Positions 27,845-37,159 of a stretch of 37,301 nucleotides of DNA are shown here, one piece after another (positions within the stretch are counted from its first letter, which is position 1; each line of letters starts with the position of its first letter). The notes beneath the pieces are model-generated. The model saw nothing but the letters and a program-made list of their open reading frames with translations, searched no databases and was not told where the DNA came from. The stretch comes from Fidelibacterota bacterium (GTDB taxonomy: Bacteria > Pseudomonadota > Alphaproteobacteria > Rhodospirillales > Rhodospirillaceae): contig CANKHC010000007.1 in NCBI GenBank assembly GCA_947481595.1, forward strand, positions 1 through 37,301, read 5' to 3'. Both the position numbers and the translations under genes were made by a program.

Positions 27845-29263
27845 GTGAACAGCAATACGCGCTGCCTCCTTTTGCTCGCGGCGGCTTTCGCCGCGGCCGA
27901 TGTTCACGCCCAGGCGAACAGTCTCGCCTGCTTTGCGGCGGGCACACCGGCGGCGAAGATCGCGGCGTGCACGCAAAGCCTCAATGACAACGCGCTCGCG
28001 CCGGCGACACGCGCCCTTGCGCTGCTGGCCCGCGCCGATGCTTATGTCGCCGCCGGGGAGAAGGCCCAGGCGCTCGCCGACTATGACGCGGCGTTGGCGT
28101 TGGCTCCCGATGCCGCCGGTTTCGTTGCGCGCGGGAAACTCCATGAGGCGAACGGCGACGTCTCAAAAGCCGAAGCGGATTATTCCGCGGCGCTGGGTCG
28201 CGATGCCGCCAATGCCGGCGCGCTCGTCGCGCGCGCGCGCCTGCGCACGGCGCGCGGCGCGCACAGCGAGGCGCTGGCCGATCTTTCCGAAGCGCGCCGC
28301 TTGGCTCCGGGCGACGCGCAAACGCAAAGCCTCTTTGCCGCCGCAGAGCTCAGGGCGGGGCAAAGCGGTGCGGCCACTGCGGCCTATTCCGCCGCGCTGC
28401 AAGCGACACCGGACGGCGGAGCCTTGCGGGGCCGCGCCACGGCAGCCGCGCGGGCGGGCGATTTCGCCGGCGCCGTCTCTGATTTCACCGCGGCCCTCAC
28501 CCTCAATCCCCGCGACATGGCGGCGCTCGAAGGCCGCGGCATAGCGCAGCTGCAAAGCGGCGCTTATGCCGCCGCGATTGCCGATTTCTCGGCGCTGTCC
28601 GGCCTTCGGCCCAATGACCCCGCGCCGCTGTTCTTCCGCGCCGCTGCCAAACTTCAAGCGGGCGACAGCACTGCGGCCACGGACTACACCGCGTTCCTCG
28701 CCTCCCGTCCCGGCGACGTCGAGGCGTTGATGGGACGTGCGCTGAGTTTTCAGTTCGCCGGCGACTTTTCCGCCGCTGACTCGGACCTCTCGGCGGTCCT
28801 GAAGGTGCAGCCCGAGGCGGCCCAAGCGCTGGCGGCGCGCGGCATGCTGCGGCTGATGCGGGCCGACTTCGTGGGTTCGGCGGCTGACTTGAGCCGCGCC
28901 GGCGCCCAGCCGAATGCGCCGGCGCATGTGGCGCTGTGGCGCTTCGTCGCCGCGGCCCGCGCCGGCGACGCAGGTGCGACTGCGACCCTCGCCAAATCGG
29001 CATCCATTGGACCTTGGCCAGCACCAGTCGCCGCCTATTTCCTGGGGCGATTGTCCGGCGATGAGGTGCTGGCTGCGGCGGCTCGGGAACCTCGATCCGC
29101 ACCGGGGCGTTTATGTGAGGCTTACTTCTACCTTGGCGAAGCTGCGCTGCTTGAGAACGACACGCAACAGGCCGCCAAACTGTTCAAAGCGGCACTCGGC
29201 ACCGGTATGACGCGTTTTTCCGAATATGCCGCCGCCAAGGCCGAATTGGCGCGATTGAGATAA
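27845..29263 (+). CDS. Exported TPR-repeat protein
   Basis: GTG start; signal-like N-terminus (LLLLAAAFAAADVHAQ); repeated TPR units (AEADYSAALGRDAANAGALVARARLRTARGAHSEALADLSEARRLAPGDA). Confidence 0.82.
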   Translation: MNSNTRCLLLLAAAFAAADVHAQANSLACFAAGTPAAKIAACTQSLNDNALAPATRALALLARADAYVAAGEKAQALADYDAALALAPDAAGFVARGKLHEANGDVSKAEADYSAALGRDAANAGALVARARLRTARGAHSEALADLSEARRLAPGDAQTQSLFAAAELRAGQSGAATAAYSAALQATPDGGALRGRATAAARAGDFAGAVSDFTAALTLNPRDMAALEGRGIAQLQSGAYAAAIADFSALSGLRPNDPAPLFFRAAAKLQAGDSTAATDYTAFLASRPGDVEALMGRALSFQFAGDFSAADSDLSAVLKVQPEAAQALAARGMLRLMRADFVGSAADLSRAGAQPNAPAHVALWRFVAAARAGDAGATATLAKSASIGPWPAPVAAYFLGRLSGDEVLAAAAREPRSAPGRLCEAYFYLGEAALLENDTQQAAKLFKAALGTGMTRFSEYAAAKAELARLR

Positions 29264-29374
29264 TTATTCCAACGTCAAAGCGCCTTTGGCCTGACATGGC
29301 TTTGCGGTAATTTCGCCACAATGCGGCGCTGAGATGAGAGCGTTAGAGTTGAGATTGCAGGAGAGGGTACAGCC

Positions 29375-30097
29375 GTGGCTAATCGCATCGCACTGGTTGA
29401 CGACGATCGCAACATCCTGACCTCGGTGACCATGGTCCTCGAGCAGGAGGGCTTCAAGGTCACCACCTATCGAGATGGGGCCGAGGCGCTGCGCGGGCTG
29501 ACTGCCGAGCCGCCGGATCTGGCCATCCTCGACATCAAGATGCCGCGCATGGATGGGATCGAACTGCTCCAGCGCCTGCGCGAAAAAACCTCCTTGCCAG
29601 TGATCTTCCTCACCTCCAAGGACGATGAAGTAGATGAGCTGCTCGGCCTGCGCATGGGGGCAGACGACTACATCAAAAAGCCCTTCTCCCAGCGCCTGTT
29701 GATCGAGCGCGTGCGCTCGATCTTCCGCCGCGTCGAGGCTCAGAAGGCCCAGGCCAGCAGCGGCGCGGCCTCGGCCACCTCCGTCGCCCGCGGCGACCTG
29801 GTGCTCGACCCCGCCCAGCACCTCTGCCTGTGGAAGGCCCTGCCGGTGAACCTGACGGTCACCGAGTTCCTGATCATCCAGGCCCTGGCCCAGCGCCCCG
29901 GCCACGTCAAAAGCCGCGACCAGCTGATCGATGCGGCCTACGGCGAGCACATTTACGTCGACGACCGTACCATCGACAGCCACATCAAGCGTTTGCGCAA
30001 GAAGTTCCGCGAGGTCGACAAGGACTTCTCTCATATCGAAACCTTGTACGGCGTAGGCTACAAATATAACGAAGCGAACGCTCCCGCCCCGTCATAA
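29375..30097 (+). CDS. chvI: OmpR-family response regulator, ChvI-like
   Basis: GTG start; [48 protein letters not shown], winged-helix DNA-binding domain; precedes a ChvG-like kinase. Confidence 0.85.
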   Translation: MANRIALVDDDRNILTSVTMVLEQEGFKVTTYRDGAEALRGLTAEPPDLAILDIKMPRMDGIELLQRLREKTSLPVIFLTSKDDEVDELLGLRMGADDYIKKPFSQRLLIERVRSIFRRVEAQKAQASSGAASATSVARGDLVLDPAQHLCLWKALPVNLTVTEFLIIQALAQRPGHVKSRDQLIDAAYGEHIYVDDRTIDSHIKRLRKKFREVDKDFSHIETLYGVGYKYNEANAPAPS

Positions 30098-30151
30098 CCC
30101 GCGCTCACGCGCGGCCTTCAACCCGGAGCGTTTGCGACTGAGGGCCTCCGG

Positions 30152-31876
30152 TTGCTCAAGAAGCCTGACCTTAAACTCGACGATCTGCGTGTCGCGCCCA
30201 CTGGGCCCGAGGTGGGCATGCGCGCGCCGTCGTGGCGCAGCGGTTTGTTCTCGCCGCTGACGGCGCGGTTTTTGGCGGTCAACCTGGCCGCACCCGTGTT
30301 GTTGGTCCTCGGCCTCTTATTCCTCGACGAGTACCAGGACAACCTCATCGCCACCGAGATCGAAGGCCTGCGCACCCAGGGCGAACTCATCGCCGCTGCG
30401 ATTGGCGAAGGGGCCGTGGTCGTCGCCCAGCAGCCGCGCGGCCGGCGCGCCAAAGAAGACGACTTCGGCCCCACAGGCGCGCCGCGCGTCATCGACGCCG
30501 ACGCCGCCGGCCAGATGCTGCGCAACCTCGGTGGGCTGGCCCACCTGCGCGCGCAGATCTTCGACCGCTCCGGCAACCTGATTGCCGACACGCGCCGCCT
30601 GCAGGGGCCCGGCGGCGAGATCCAGGTGCTCGACCTGGCGCCCCTCGATGAAGGTCCGGTCGTGCGTTTCATGCGCGGTCTCTACGACGCATCCATTGGC
30701 CGTTACGCTTATGACCGCAGCCTGGACCCCTACGTCGAGAAGCCGAAGATCGTCGCAGCCGACTATGCCGAGGCCGCCAAAGCACTCGAAGGCACGGCGG
30801 GGTCGCGCGTGCGCATCCGCGCCGACCGCCAGAAAATCCTCTCGGTCGGCGTGCCTGTGCAGTTTTATAAACAGATTGTCGGCTCGCTCTTGGTCAGCCG
30901 GGACGGCAGTAGCATCGACAAGCGCCTGTTCGCGGTGCGCGGCTCGATCCTCGGTATGTTCGCCTGGGTGCTGGCATTGACCGTGCTGACCTCGATCTAC
31001 CTCGCCAATACCATCGCCCGGCCCGTGCGCCGCCTGGCCAATGCGGCCTTGCAGGTGCGCCAGGCCAAGAACCGGCGTTATCCGATCCCCGATCTCACCA
31101 GCCGCTCGGATGAGATCGGCGAGCTCTCGGCGGCCCTGCGCGATATGACGGAATCGCTGTGGCAGCGTCTCGACGCCATCGAGCACTTCGCCGCCGACGT
31201 CGCCCACGAGATCAAGAATCCGCTGACGTCCTTGCGCAGCGCGGTCGAGACCGTGGCGCGCGTCAAGGATCCGGCGCAGCAGAAACAATTGATGTCGATC
31301 ATCATGGAGGACGTGGGCCGCCTCGACCGCCTGATCACGGAAATTTCCGATGCCTCGCGCCTCGATGCCGAGTTGTCGCGCGCCGAGTTGGAACCCGTCG
31401 ACGTGGGCCGCCTGGTGGAAGCCCTGGGCCAGGTGCAGAACGCCAACGACAACCCGGATGCGCCCAAAGTGCGCGTCATCGCCGAGGCCGATCCCAAGCG
31501 CGCCGAGAAGGGCCTGATCGTGCCGGGTCTGGAGACGCGGTTGGGCCAGGTTTTTCGCAATCTGATCAGCAATGCCGTCTCGTTCTCACCGGTCGCAGGC
31601 GAAATCTGCATTCGCACATTCCGCGAAAAATATCACGTCAAGATCACGATTGAGGATCAGGGCCCCGGCATCCACGCCGGCAAGGAAGAAGACATCTTCA
31701 ACCGCTTCTATACGGAGCGGCCCGAAGGCGAGAAGTTCGGCACGCACTCGGGGTTGGGATTGTCGATTTCCAAGCAAATCGTCGAAGCGCACCGCGGCAC
31801 GATTACCGCCACCAACATTGTCGAAGACGGCAAGGTCAAGGGCGCGCGGTTTACGGTGAGATTGCCCGCCGCCTGA
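30152..31876 (+). CDS. chvG: Sensor histidine kinase, ChvG-like
   Basis: TM plus sensing domain, HAMP-like region, H-box HFAADVAHEIKNPLTSLRSAVETVARVKD, ATPase GLGLSISKQIVEAHRGTITATN. Start uncertain (TTG 30152 or ATG 30218). Confidence 0.85.
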   Translation: MLKKPDLKLDDLRVAPTGPEVGMRAPSWRSGLFSPLTARFLAVNLAAPVLLVLGLLFLDEYQDNLIATEIEGLRTQGELIAAAIGEGAVVVAQQPRGRRAKEDDFGPTGAPRVIDADAAGQMLRNLGGLAHLRAQIFDRSGNLIADTRRLQGPGGEIQVLDLAPLDEGPVVRFMRGLYDASIGRYAYDRSLDPYVEKPKIVAADYAEAAKALEGTAGSRVRIRADRQKILSVGVPVQFYKQIVGSLLVSRDGSSIDKRLFAVRGSILGMFAWVLALTVLTSIYLANTIARPVRRLANAALQVRQAKNRRYPIPDLTSRSDEIGELSAALRDMTESLWQRLDAIEHFAADVAHEIKNPLTSLRSAVETVARVKDPAQQKQLMSIIMEDVGRLDRLITEISDASRLDAELSRAELEPVDVGRLVEALGQVQNANDNPDAPKVRVIAEADPKRAEKGLIVPGLETRLGQVFRNLISNAVSFSPVAGEICIRTFREKYHVKITIEDQGPGIHAGKEEDIFNRFYTERPEGEKFGTHSGLGLSISKQIVEAHRGTITATNIVEDGKVKGARFTVRLPAA

Positions 31877-31905
31877 CCGGCGCGCGTCCGCGCGCCTTGC
31901 ACCGC

Positions 31906-32745
31906 CTACACTTGTTTTGAAATACCCGACAGGACCAGCTTGCACCGGTCCTTCATGTCTTCGGTGAAGTGATCCGGGATGATCACGGATAGATTGGTGA
32001 AATCGGGGTCAACGAAGCCACCGGCGCTCTTACGCGCGCACCAGAAACCGACGACGCTCGGCACGCGCCCCCCGAAGAATTCATGACATGCCAGCGTAAC
32101 GCCCGGATGGAAGCCCACGCCGGTTGACGGATGCGGGATGTTGTCCTTTTCCAACGACTGGCGAACCAGCGCCAGGTCCACGTCGCCGATTTGCGCCTCG
32201 AGATCGTCACCGCACAAGATGCCGCCGTCGCGCAGCAGAGGCGCTGCGAGTTTGAGGTCTTGTAGGACATCGTCGTAGTAGTGCGAACCGTCGATATAGA
32301 CGAGGTCGTATGTGCCCATTTCCAAAGTCGGCAGGATGTCCGCCGCTTTGCCGCGGCGCACCTCGCGTGTGAGGGGTGCAACAATGGATTTGGTGTTGTG
32401 CAGAAACAGCTCGTGCGCCAACCCGCTGCGCAGCAGCTCATCCCACGTTCGCACCAGCGAAACGTTCGCAAGGTCGTTTGTGGTGGAAAACGAGATCCAC
32501 GGGTCCACACACGTGATGCTTCCGCCGTGCGGAGAAAAGGTGCGGATGGACTGAGCCCACGTCAATGCGCTTGAGCCGACCCAGGACCCTATCTCCAAGA
32601 TTCTGACGGGACGGTCCGCCGGCAACGCACGTTGGAGTGCTGCTGACAGGAACATATGCCGCTCGGGTTTGCCGGCGTACCCGAACGCGCCGAAGAACGG
32701 TGCTTCGCCGAAAAGAAGGCTCAGCAGGTTGCTGGTCGATGTCAC
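31906..32745 (-). CDS. Class I SAM-dependent methyltransferase
   Basis: PVRILEIGSWVGSSALTWAQSI, ITCVDPW, YDLVYIDGSHYYDDVLQDLKLAAPLLRDGGILCGDD. Confidence 0.8.
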   Translation of the reverse strand: MTSTSNLLSLLFGEAPFFGAFGYAGKPERHMFLSAALQRALPADRPVRILEIGSWVGSSALTWAQSIRTFSPHGGSITCVDPWISFSTTNDLANVSLVRTWDELLRSGLAHELFLHNTKSIVAPLTREVRRGKAADILPTLEMGTYDLVYIDGSHYYDDVLQDLKLAAPLLRDGGILCGDDLEAQIGDVDLALVRQSLEKDNIPHPSTGVGFHPGVTLACHEFFGGRVPSVVGFWCARKSAGGFVDPDFTNLSVIIPDHFTEDMKDRCKLVLSGISKQV

Positions 32746-32787
32746 AGACCTACCTCACACGCGACGTTGAACGGAATGAACGTCCGG

Positions 32788-33438
32788 TTATATCTGCGCC
32801 GCGATGTTGCGCAAAGCTTCCTCGAACGCTGCCGCCGGCTGGCCGCCGGAGATCAGGAATTTGCGGTTGACCACGACCGCAGGCACCGAATTAATCCCTG
32901 AGCTGAGCCACATGCTCTCGGCCTCGCGCACTTCGCTGGTGTAGCGGCCTTCGGTGAGGACTTTGCGGGCCTCAGTGCCGGCCAGGCCGGCGCGTTCGGC
33001 GGCAGCTACCAGCACGTCGTGATCAGACACATTCTTGGTCTCGGAAAAATACGCGCCGAATAACTCGTGCTTCAGCGCGATGGCTTTGCCTTGGGTTTCC
33101 GCCCAGTGCAGCAGGCGGTGGGCGTCGAAGGTGTTGTAGATGCGGCTGCCGTCGCGGTTGGCCATGGGGAAGCCTAAGTCCTTGGCGCGGCTTTGCAGCA
33201 TCTCGCGCGTCGCCTTCATCTGCTCGGGCGGACGGTGGCCGTATTTCTTGGCGATGTGCTCGTTCAGGTCTTCGCCTTCGGGGACCATCTGCGGATTGAG
33301 CTCAAAGGGCTGCAGGGTGATAGTCGGCGTGACCACGTCGGTGAGTTTGGCGAGCGCCTGTTCCAGGCCGCGCAGGCCGATTACGCACCACGGGCAGACC
33401 ACGTCGGAGACGAACTCGATCTGAATGGGTTTCGCCAT
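32788..33438 (-). CDS. DsbA-family (FrnE-like) oxidoreductase
   Basis: IQIEFVSDVVCPWCVIGLRGLEQAL (CPWC), NTFDAHRLLHWAETQGKAIALKHELFGAYF, INSVPAVVVNRKFLISGGQP. Confidence 0.92.
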   Translation of the reverse strand: MAKPIQIEFVSDVVCPWCVIGLRGLEQALAKLTDVVTPTITLQPFELNPQMVPEGEDLNEHIAKKYGHRPPEQMKATREMLQSRAKDLGFPMANRDGSRIYNTFDAHRLLHWAETQGKAIALKHELFGAYFSETKNVSDHDVLVAAAERAGLAGTEARKVLTEGRYTSEVREAESMWLSSGINSVPAVVVNRKFLISGGQPAAAFEEALRNIAAQI

Positions 33439-33447
33439 GGCTGGCCT

Positions 33448-33504
33448 CCCGCTGAAGAGTGGGCAAATAATTGTACCTGGTACAATTATTTGCGTTTCAG
33501 CGGG
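33448..33504. repeat. Extended inverted repeat: CCCGCTGAA ... GCAAATAATTGTACC-T-GGTACAATTATTTGC ... TTCAGCGGG
   Basis: Core 15-bp perfect arms (33463-33477 and 33479-33493) around one T; outer 9-bp arms (33448-33456 and 33496-33504). Confidence 0.97.
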
Positions 33505-34159
33505 CGTTGTCGATGGCGGCGGAGACCTGGGCGGCGAGGTTGTCGAGAAAACCGTGGCACTGGGCGTCGAGGCGGGTGCGTGGGCTGACGCCCGCTACCA
33601 GGAAGCCTCCCAACTGCCGGCGCGGGGTTGAGGTGATCGGCAGGACCACGGCTGTGTGCGTCGGTTCGGCGCGCGAGCCCGGCGGCACGTCCGCCAGGAC
33701 GGTGCCGAGGTGGGTGATCGTCACCGGGCGCATGCCGGCGCGCACGTCGGCAAACCGCCAAAAGGTGCGCCCGTCGAGGGCCAGCACCGGCAGCGCGCCA
33801 TCATGGCCGTCAGGCACGCCAGAGGCTGCCGCGAGCTTGGCGGTCCGGCCCTCTGCTTCGACCAGGTAGAAGAGCGCGAAGGCTACATCGCCGGGATGAT
33901 CGGCCAGGGCTTCGGCGGCCAGCGCGCAGGCCTGCTCGGGGGTTTTCGCGCTGCGCGCCCGCGCGGCGAGATCGTTGAGGGCCCGGTTGCGGCGCACCCC
34001 ATTGAGAGATGCAGCCTTGGAAGAAGTAGCGGGGGAAGATGCAGCGGGAGCAAAGGCTTGGGCCTTGCCGTCCTTGGATGTCGTTCGCATTTGCGAAACC
34101 CCCGTGCTGCCAACCCGTGTAATTGAACGGGAGAAGAAGGCGAAGGTTCCACGCAGCAA
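33497..34159 (-). CDS. GAF-domain protein, possible 5' remnant of a hybrid sensor histidine kinase
   Basis: RARSAKTPEQACALAAEALADHPGDVAFALFYLVEAEGRTAKLAAASG ... GFLVAGVSPRTRLDAQCHGFLDNLAAQVSAAIDNAR then stop. Start may be ATG 34090. Confidence 0.65.
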   Translation of the reverse strand: MLRGTFAFFSRSITRVGSTGVSQMRTTSKDGKAQAFAPAASSPATSSKAASLNGVRRNRALNDLAARARSAKTPEQACALAAEALADHPGDVAFALFYLVEAEGRTAKLAAASGVPDGHDGALPVLALDGRTFWRFADVRAGMRPVTITHLGTVLADVPPGSRAEPTHTAVVLPITSTPRRQLGGFLVAGVSPRTRLDAQCHGFLDNLAAQVSAAIDNAR

Positions 34160-34199
34160 CGCTGGGCGGGAGAATTAATAGGACTGCACCGTGGGTTTT

Positions 34200-35174
34200 T
34201 TAAATCGGCGGCGCTTTGCAGGTCGGGCAGTCGTAAATGTATTTCGCGTCGGAGATCTGGATCCTGAGGCCGTCGGGATCGGTCACCATGATGCTCTCGA
34301 TCAGATTGTCCTTGGCCGTCGAGATGCTGACGTTGAAGCCTGCGTCCTGCAGCCGTTTGCCGTCACGCGCGGACTCGAAGTTGTCCACAGCGATGCAGTA
34401 GTGATCGATCACGCCGGCCTTCTGCTTGATGACGCCGCGTCCCGGGGCGTTCACGTCGTCGGTGATCAAAGTCAAGCTGATGAACTGGCCGTTGAAGTCG
34501 AGCGCGAAGGCCGGCACGCGCGGCGGGGCCAGCGTGCGCATGTCGCGCGGCAGGGCGAATAGCTTCTGATAAAAAACCTTGGCGCGTTTCAGGTCAGACA
34601 CCGTGAGGCTGATGTGCGAGATCAGGCGCGGCGTCAGCAGCCCCTTGCCCGGCGGCGGCATCGAGGCGCCGCCCGGCGGCGGGGCGCAGGTGGGACAGTG
34701 TGCGGTGTAGGCCTTGTCGAAAATCTGCACGCCGATCTTGTCCGCGTCGGGCAGGATCACCCAGGAATTGGCCTCGTTGGTGTCGATGCGCACGCCTTCA
34801 AAGCCGGCATCCATCAGGCGTTTGCCGTCCTTGACCGGGTCGAAGGACTCGCAAGAGATGCAGTAATGGCTGATGCGGCCGGCGCGCTCTTTCGGGGCGG
34901 GATTCAGGCTGATGAATTTATCGCCGCCGAAGTAAAAGCCGAAGGTTCTGGCACTGGCGGGCGTCGTGGTCTCCAGCGGTGTGAAGCCGAAGAGCTTTTG
35001 ATAGAACGCCGCCGAGGCCTTGAGGTCGGAAACGCCGAAACCGACGTGCGAGATGAAGGCGGGCTTCAAGAGACCGTTGGAGAGCGTTTGCGCTCGCAGC
35101 GGCGGCGCACTGAGAGCGACACCCGCGCCTGCCAAACCTGCCAGCACTTCGCGACGGTTGAGATGACGTGTCAT
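34200..35174 (-). CDS. Tat-exported tandem VOC/glyoxalase-domain protein
   Basis: Twin-arginine signal NRREVLAGLAGAGVALSAPPLRAQ; two homologous VOC repeats (ISHVGFGVSDLKASAAFYQKLF / ISHISLTVSDLKRAKVFYQKLF), each ending in CPTC. Confidence 0.87.
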   Translation of the reverse strand: MTRHLNRREVLAGLAGAGVALSAPPLRAQTLSNGLLKPAFISHVGFGVSDLKASAAFYQKLFGFTPLETTTPASARTFGFYFGGDKFISLNPAPKERAGRISHYCISCESFDPVKDGKRLMDAGFEGVRIDTNEANSWVILPDADKIGVQIFDKAYTAHCPTCAPPPGGASMPPPGKGLLTPRLISHISLTVSDLKRAKVFYQKLFALPRDMRTLAPPRVPAFALDFNGQFISLTLITDDVNAPGRGVIKQKAGVIDHYCIAVDNFESARDGKRLQDAGFNVSISTAKDNLIESIMVTDPDGLRIQISDAKYIYDCPTCKAPPI

Positions 35175-35236
35175 ACGCGCCCCCTATGGATATGGAGGCA
35201 CGATCTTAGCCTTTGGCCGGAGGACCCGGAAGGCGC

Positions 35237-37159
35237 CTAGAAGTCGGCGGCGAGGCGGAATAGGACAACACGCGGCGTGCTTTCGGAGTAGCGACCCGAG
35301 TTCCCGTCCACGCGCCACTTGAACGTATTGGCGAGGTTGTTGACGACGAGACGCACGTTGGTGGGCGTTCCTGCCACCTGGAACGAGTAGCGCGCCCCGG
35401 CCGAGAAGGTCGTCAGCGAGTCGACTTTCAGCGTATTGAGGCGATTAGCGTAAGTGGCGCCCTCGTGCTCGACCTGACCTTCGATCGAGAAGCCACGCCA
35501 CGACGGCGGACCATATTGGAGATTGAGGCGCACGAGACGCGGCGTCGTGCCCGGTGCGATCGGGCCGATCACGCCCTGATCGACGGGCAGACCCGAAACC
35601 CGGGCTTTCAACAGCACGGCCCCGGCCACCACGGTCACGCCGGGCAGAGGCCGTCCGGTCAGCGAAATCTCGACACCACGGTGCCGCAGGCCGCCGACGA
35701 CGGTGTAGACGTTGGCGGGGTCGCGGTCGAAGTAGGGCTTCTTGATCTCGAAGACGCCGGTGTTGAGGGTCAGGCCCGGCATGATGGTGTAGCGCAGGCC
35801 GGCGTCGATCTGCTTGGTGAGCTGGGCGGGCAGCGGCTGGCCGGCGTTGGCGGCGTTGTCGGGGGCCACGCCAAATTCTTCGATGCCGCGCGTGTAGCTG
35901 GTGTAGAGCGCGAACCGCGGGGTGACATTGTAGGCCAGCGTGCCATTGTAGAGCCAAGGCTGGCTCTTGGTTTGGGTCGGGACCGCGCCTTCCTTGCCGT
36001 AGTCGCGGCGATAGAAACTTTTCTGCAAGCCCACGCTGAACTCGCCGACGCCGGCCCATTGGCCGACATAGGACACACCCGGTGTGTACTGCTTGACCAA
36101 GTCGTCGTCGCGCACGCCGAGGGCCCAGGTCGCGGGCTCGGCCACGTCGCGATGCACGCCGATCATCGCCGGACCGTAGCTGACGGTGGCATTGCCGCCG
36201 AAGAGACGGCGCGTCTCGCGGCCGCGCACGGCCAAGTGCACGGTGTGACGGAAGCTGCCGGTCGTATAGACGCCAGAAGCCCGAACTTCGCCCGAGGTCG
36301 ACGCGGATTGGTGCTCCGGCGAACGCTGGATATCGAGATTACCGATTCCGGTGGTCTGGACATTGCGGAAGAACACCACGTAGTTCTTCCCACGGGTCAC
36401 GTCGGAGCGGAAAACGCCGGCCTGCAGACGCCAGTGATCGAAGATGTTGCCGCGCGCGATCACGCCGGCGTTGAAATCGTCGGTCGAACGGTCCGCCCAG
36501 TACTGGCCGTAGAAGACGTTGCGGTCGGTGCGCGGCGGCAGGAAAGCGCCGCCGGTGAACACCGAGGGTGCCACTTCGGCGTCGAAGCCGCGCTGATAGA
36601 AGGCGAAGGGGATCAGCTCGAAATTTTCATGCGGCTTCCAGTCGACAATGGAATTGACCTGAAAGGATTTGTTCGCGGCCCAGCCGTTGATGGGACTCAT
36701 GAACTCCGCCGTGCCCACCGCCATGGCCAAGGTATCGGTGATGGGAAACTTTGCATCGACGCTGAACACATTGATGCCCACCGGCAGGTGGAGTTCGATG
36801 GCCGGGCTGAAGGTGGTTTTGCCGTCGGGGAGGAACAGCGCGGTGTCGGCGATGCCGGTCGGGGCCTGGAAGGGATAGGACTGCGCCGAGAGGCCGACGC
36901 GCATGGTGGTGCTGCGGGCGATGGCACGGCCCAAGAAGGCCTGCTGGTCGAAGTAGAGCCCTTCGAGGCGGACGTTGCCGGCCTGCATGGGGTTGAAGCC
37001 GCGCGCGCTGTTGGGGCTGTAAAGGCCGATGTTTTCGCTGCCGACGCGGGTGCCGAAGGCGTCTTCGGCGCTGGTGACGATGTTCTCATCGGCGCGCTGC
37101 GCCAGGGCCGGCGCTGCAAAACCCACCAGCGCCGCACAACCCAACAACCAAACTCTCAT
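35237..37159 (-). CDS. TonB-dependent receptor-like outer-membrane protein (compact plug), copy 2
   Basis: Signal peptide MRVWLLGCAALVGFAAPALAQ; ADENIVTSAEDAFGTRVGSENIGLYSPNSARGFNPMQAGNVRLEGLYFDQQAF; C-terminal VLFRLAADF; near-collinear with 16557-18512. Confidence 0.87.
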   Translation of the reverse strand: MRVWLLGCAALVGFAAPALAQRADENIVTSAEDAFGTRVGSENIGLYSPNSARGFNPMQAGNVRLEGLYFDQQAFLGRAIARSTTMRVGLSAQSYPFQAPTGIADTALFLPDGKTTFSPAIELHLPVGINVFSVDAKFPITDTLAMAVGTAEFMSPINGWAANKSFQVNSIVDWKPHENFELIPFAFYQRGFDAEVAPSVFTGGAFLPPRTDRNVFYGQYWADRSTDDFNAGVIARGNIFDHWRLQAGVFRSDVTRGKNYVVFFRNVQTTGIGNLDIQRSPEHQSASTSGEVRASGVYTTGSFRHTVHLAVRGRETRRLFGGNATVSYGPAMIGVHRDVAEPATWALGVRDDDLVKQYTPGVSYVGQWAGVGEFSVGLQKSFYRRDYGKEGAVPTQTKSQPWLYNGTLAYNVTPRFALYTSYTRGIEEFGVAPDNAANAGQPLPAQLTKQIDAGLRYTIMPGLTLNTGVFEIKKPYFDRDPANVYTVVGGLRHRGVEISLTGRPLPGVTVVAGAVLLKARVSGLPVDQGVIGPIAPGTTPRLVRLNLQYGPPSWRGFSIEGQVEHEGATYANRLNTLKVDSLTTFSAGARYSFQVAGTPTNVRLVVNNLANTFKWRVDGNSGRYSESTPRVVLFRLAADF

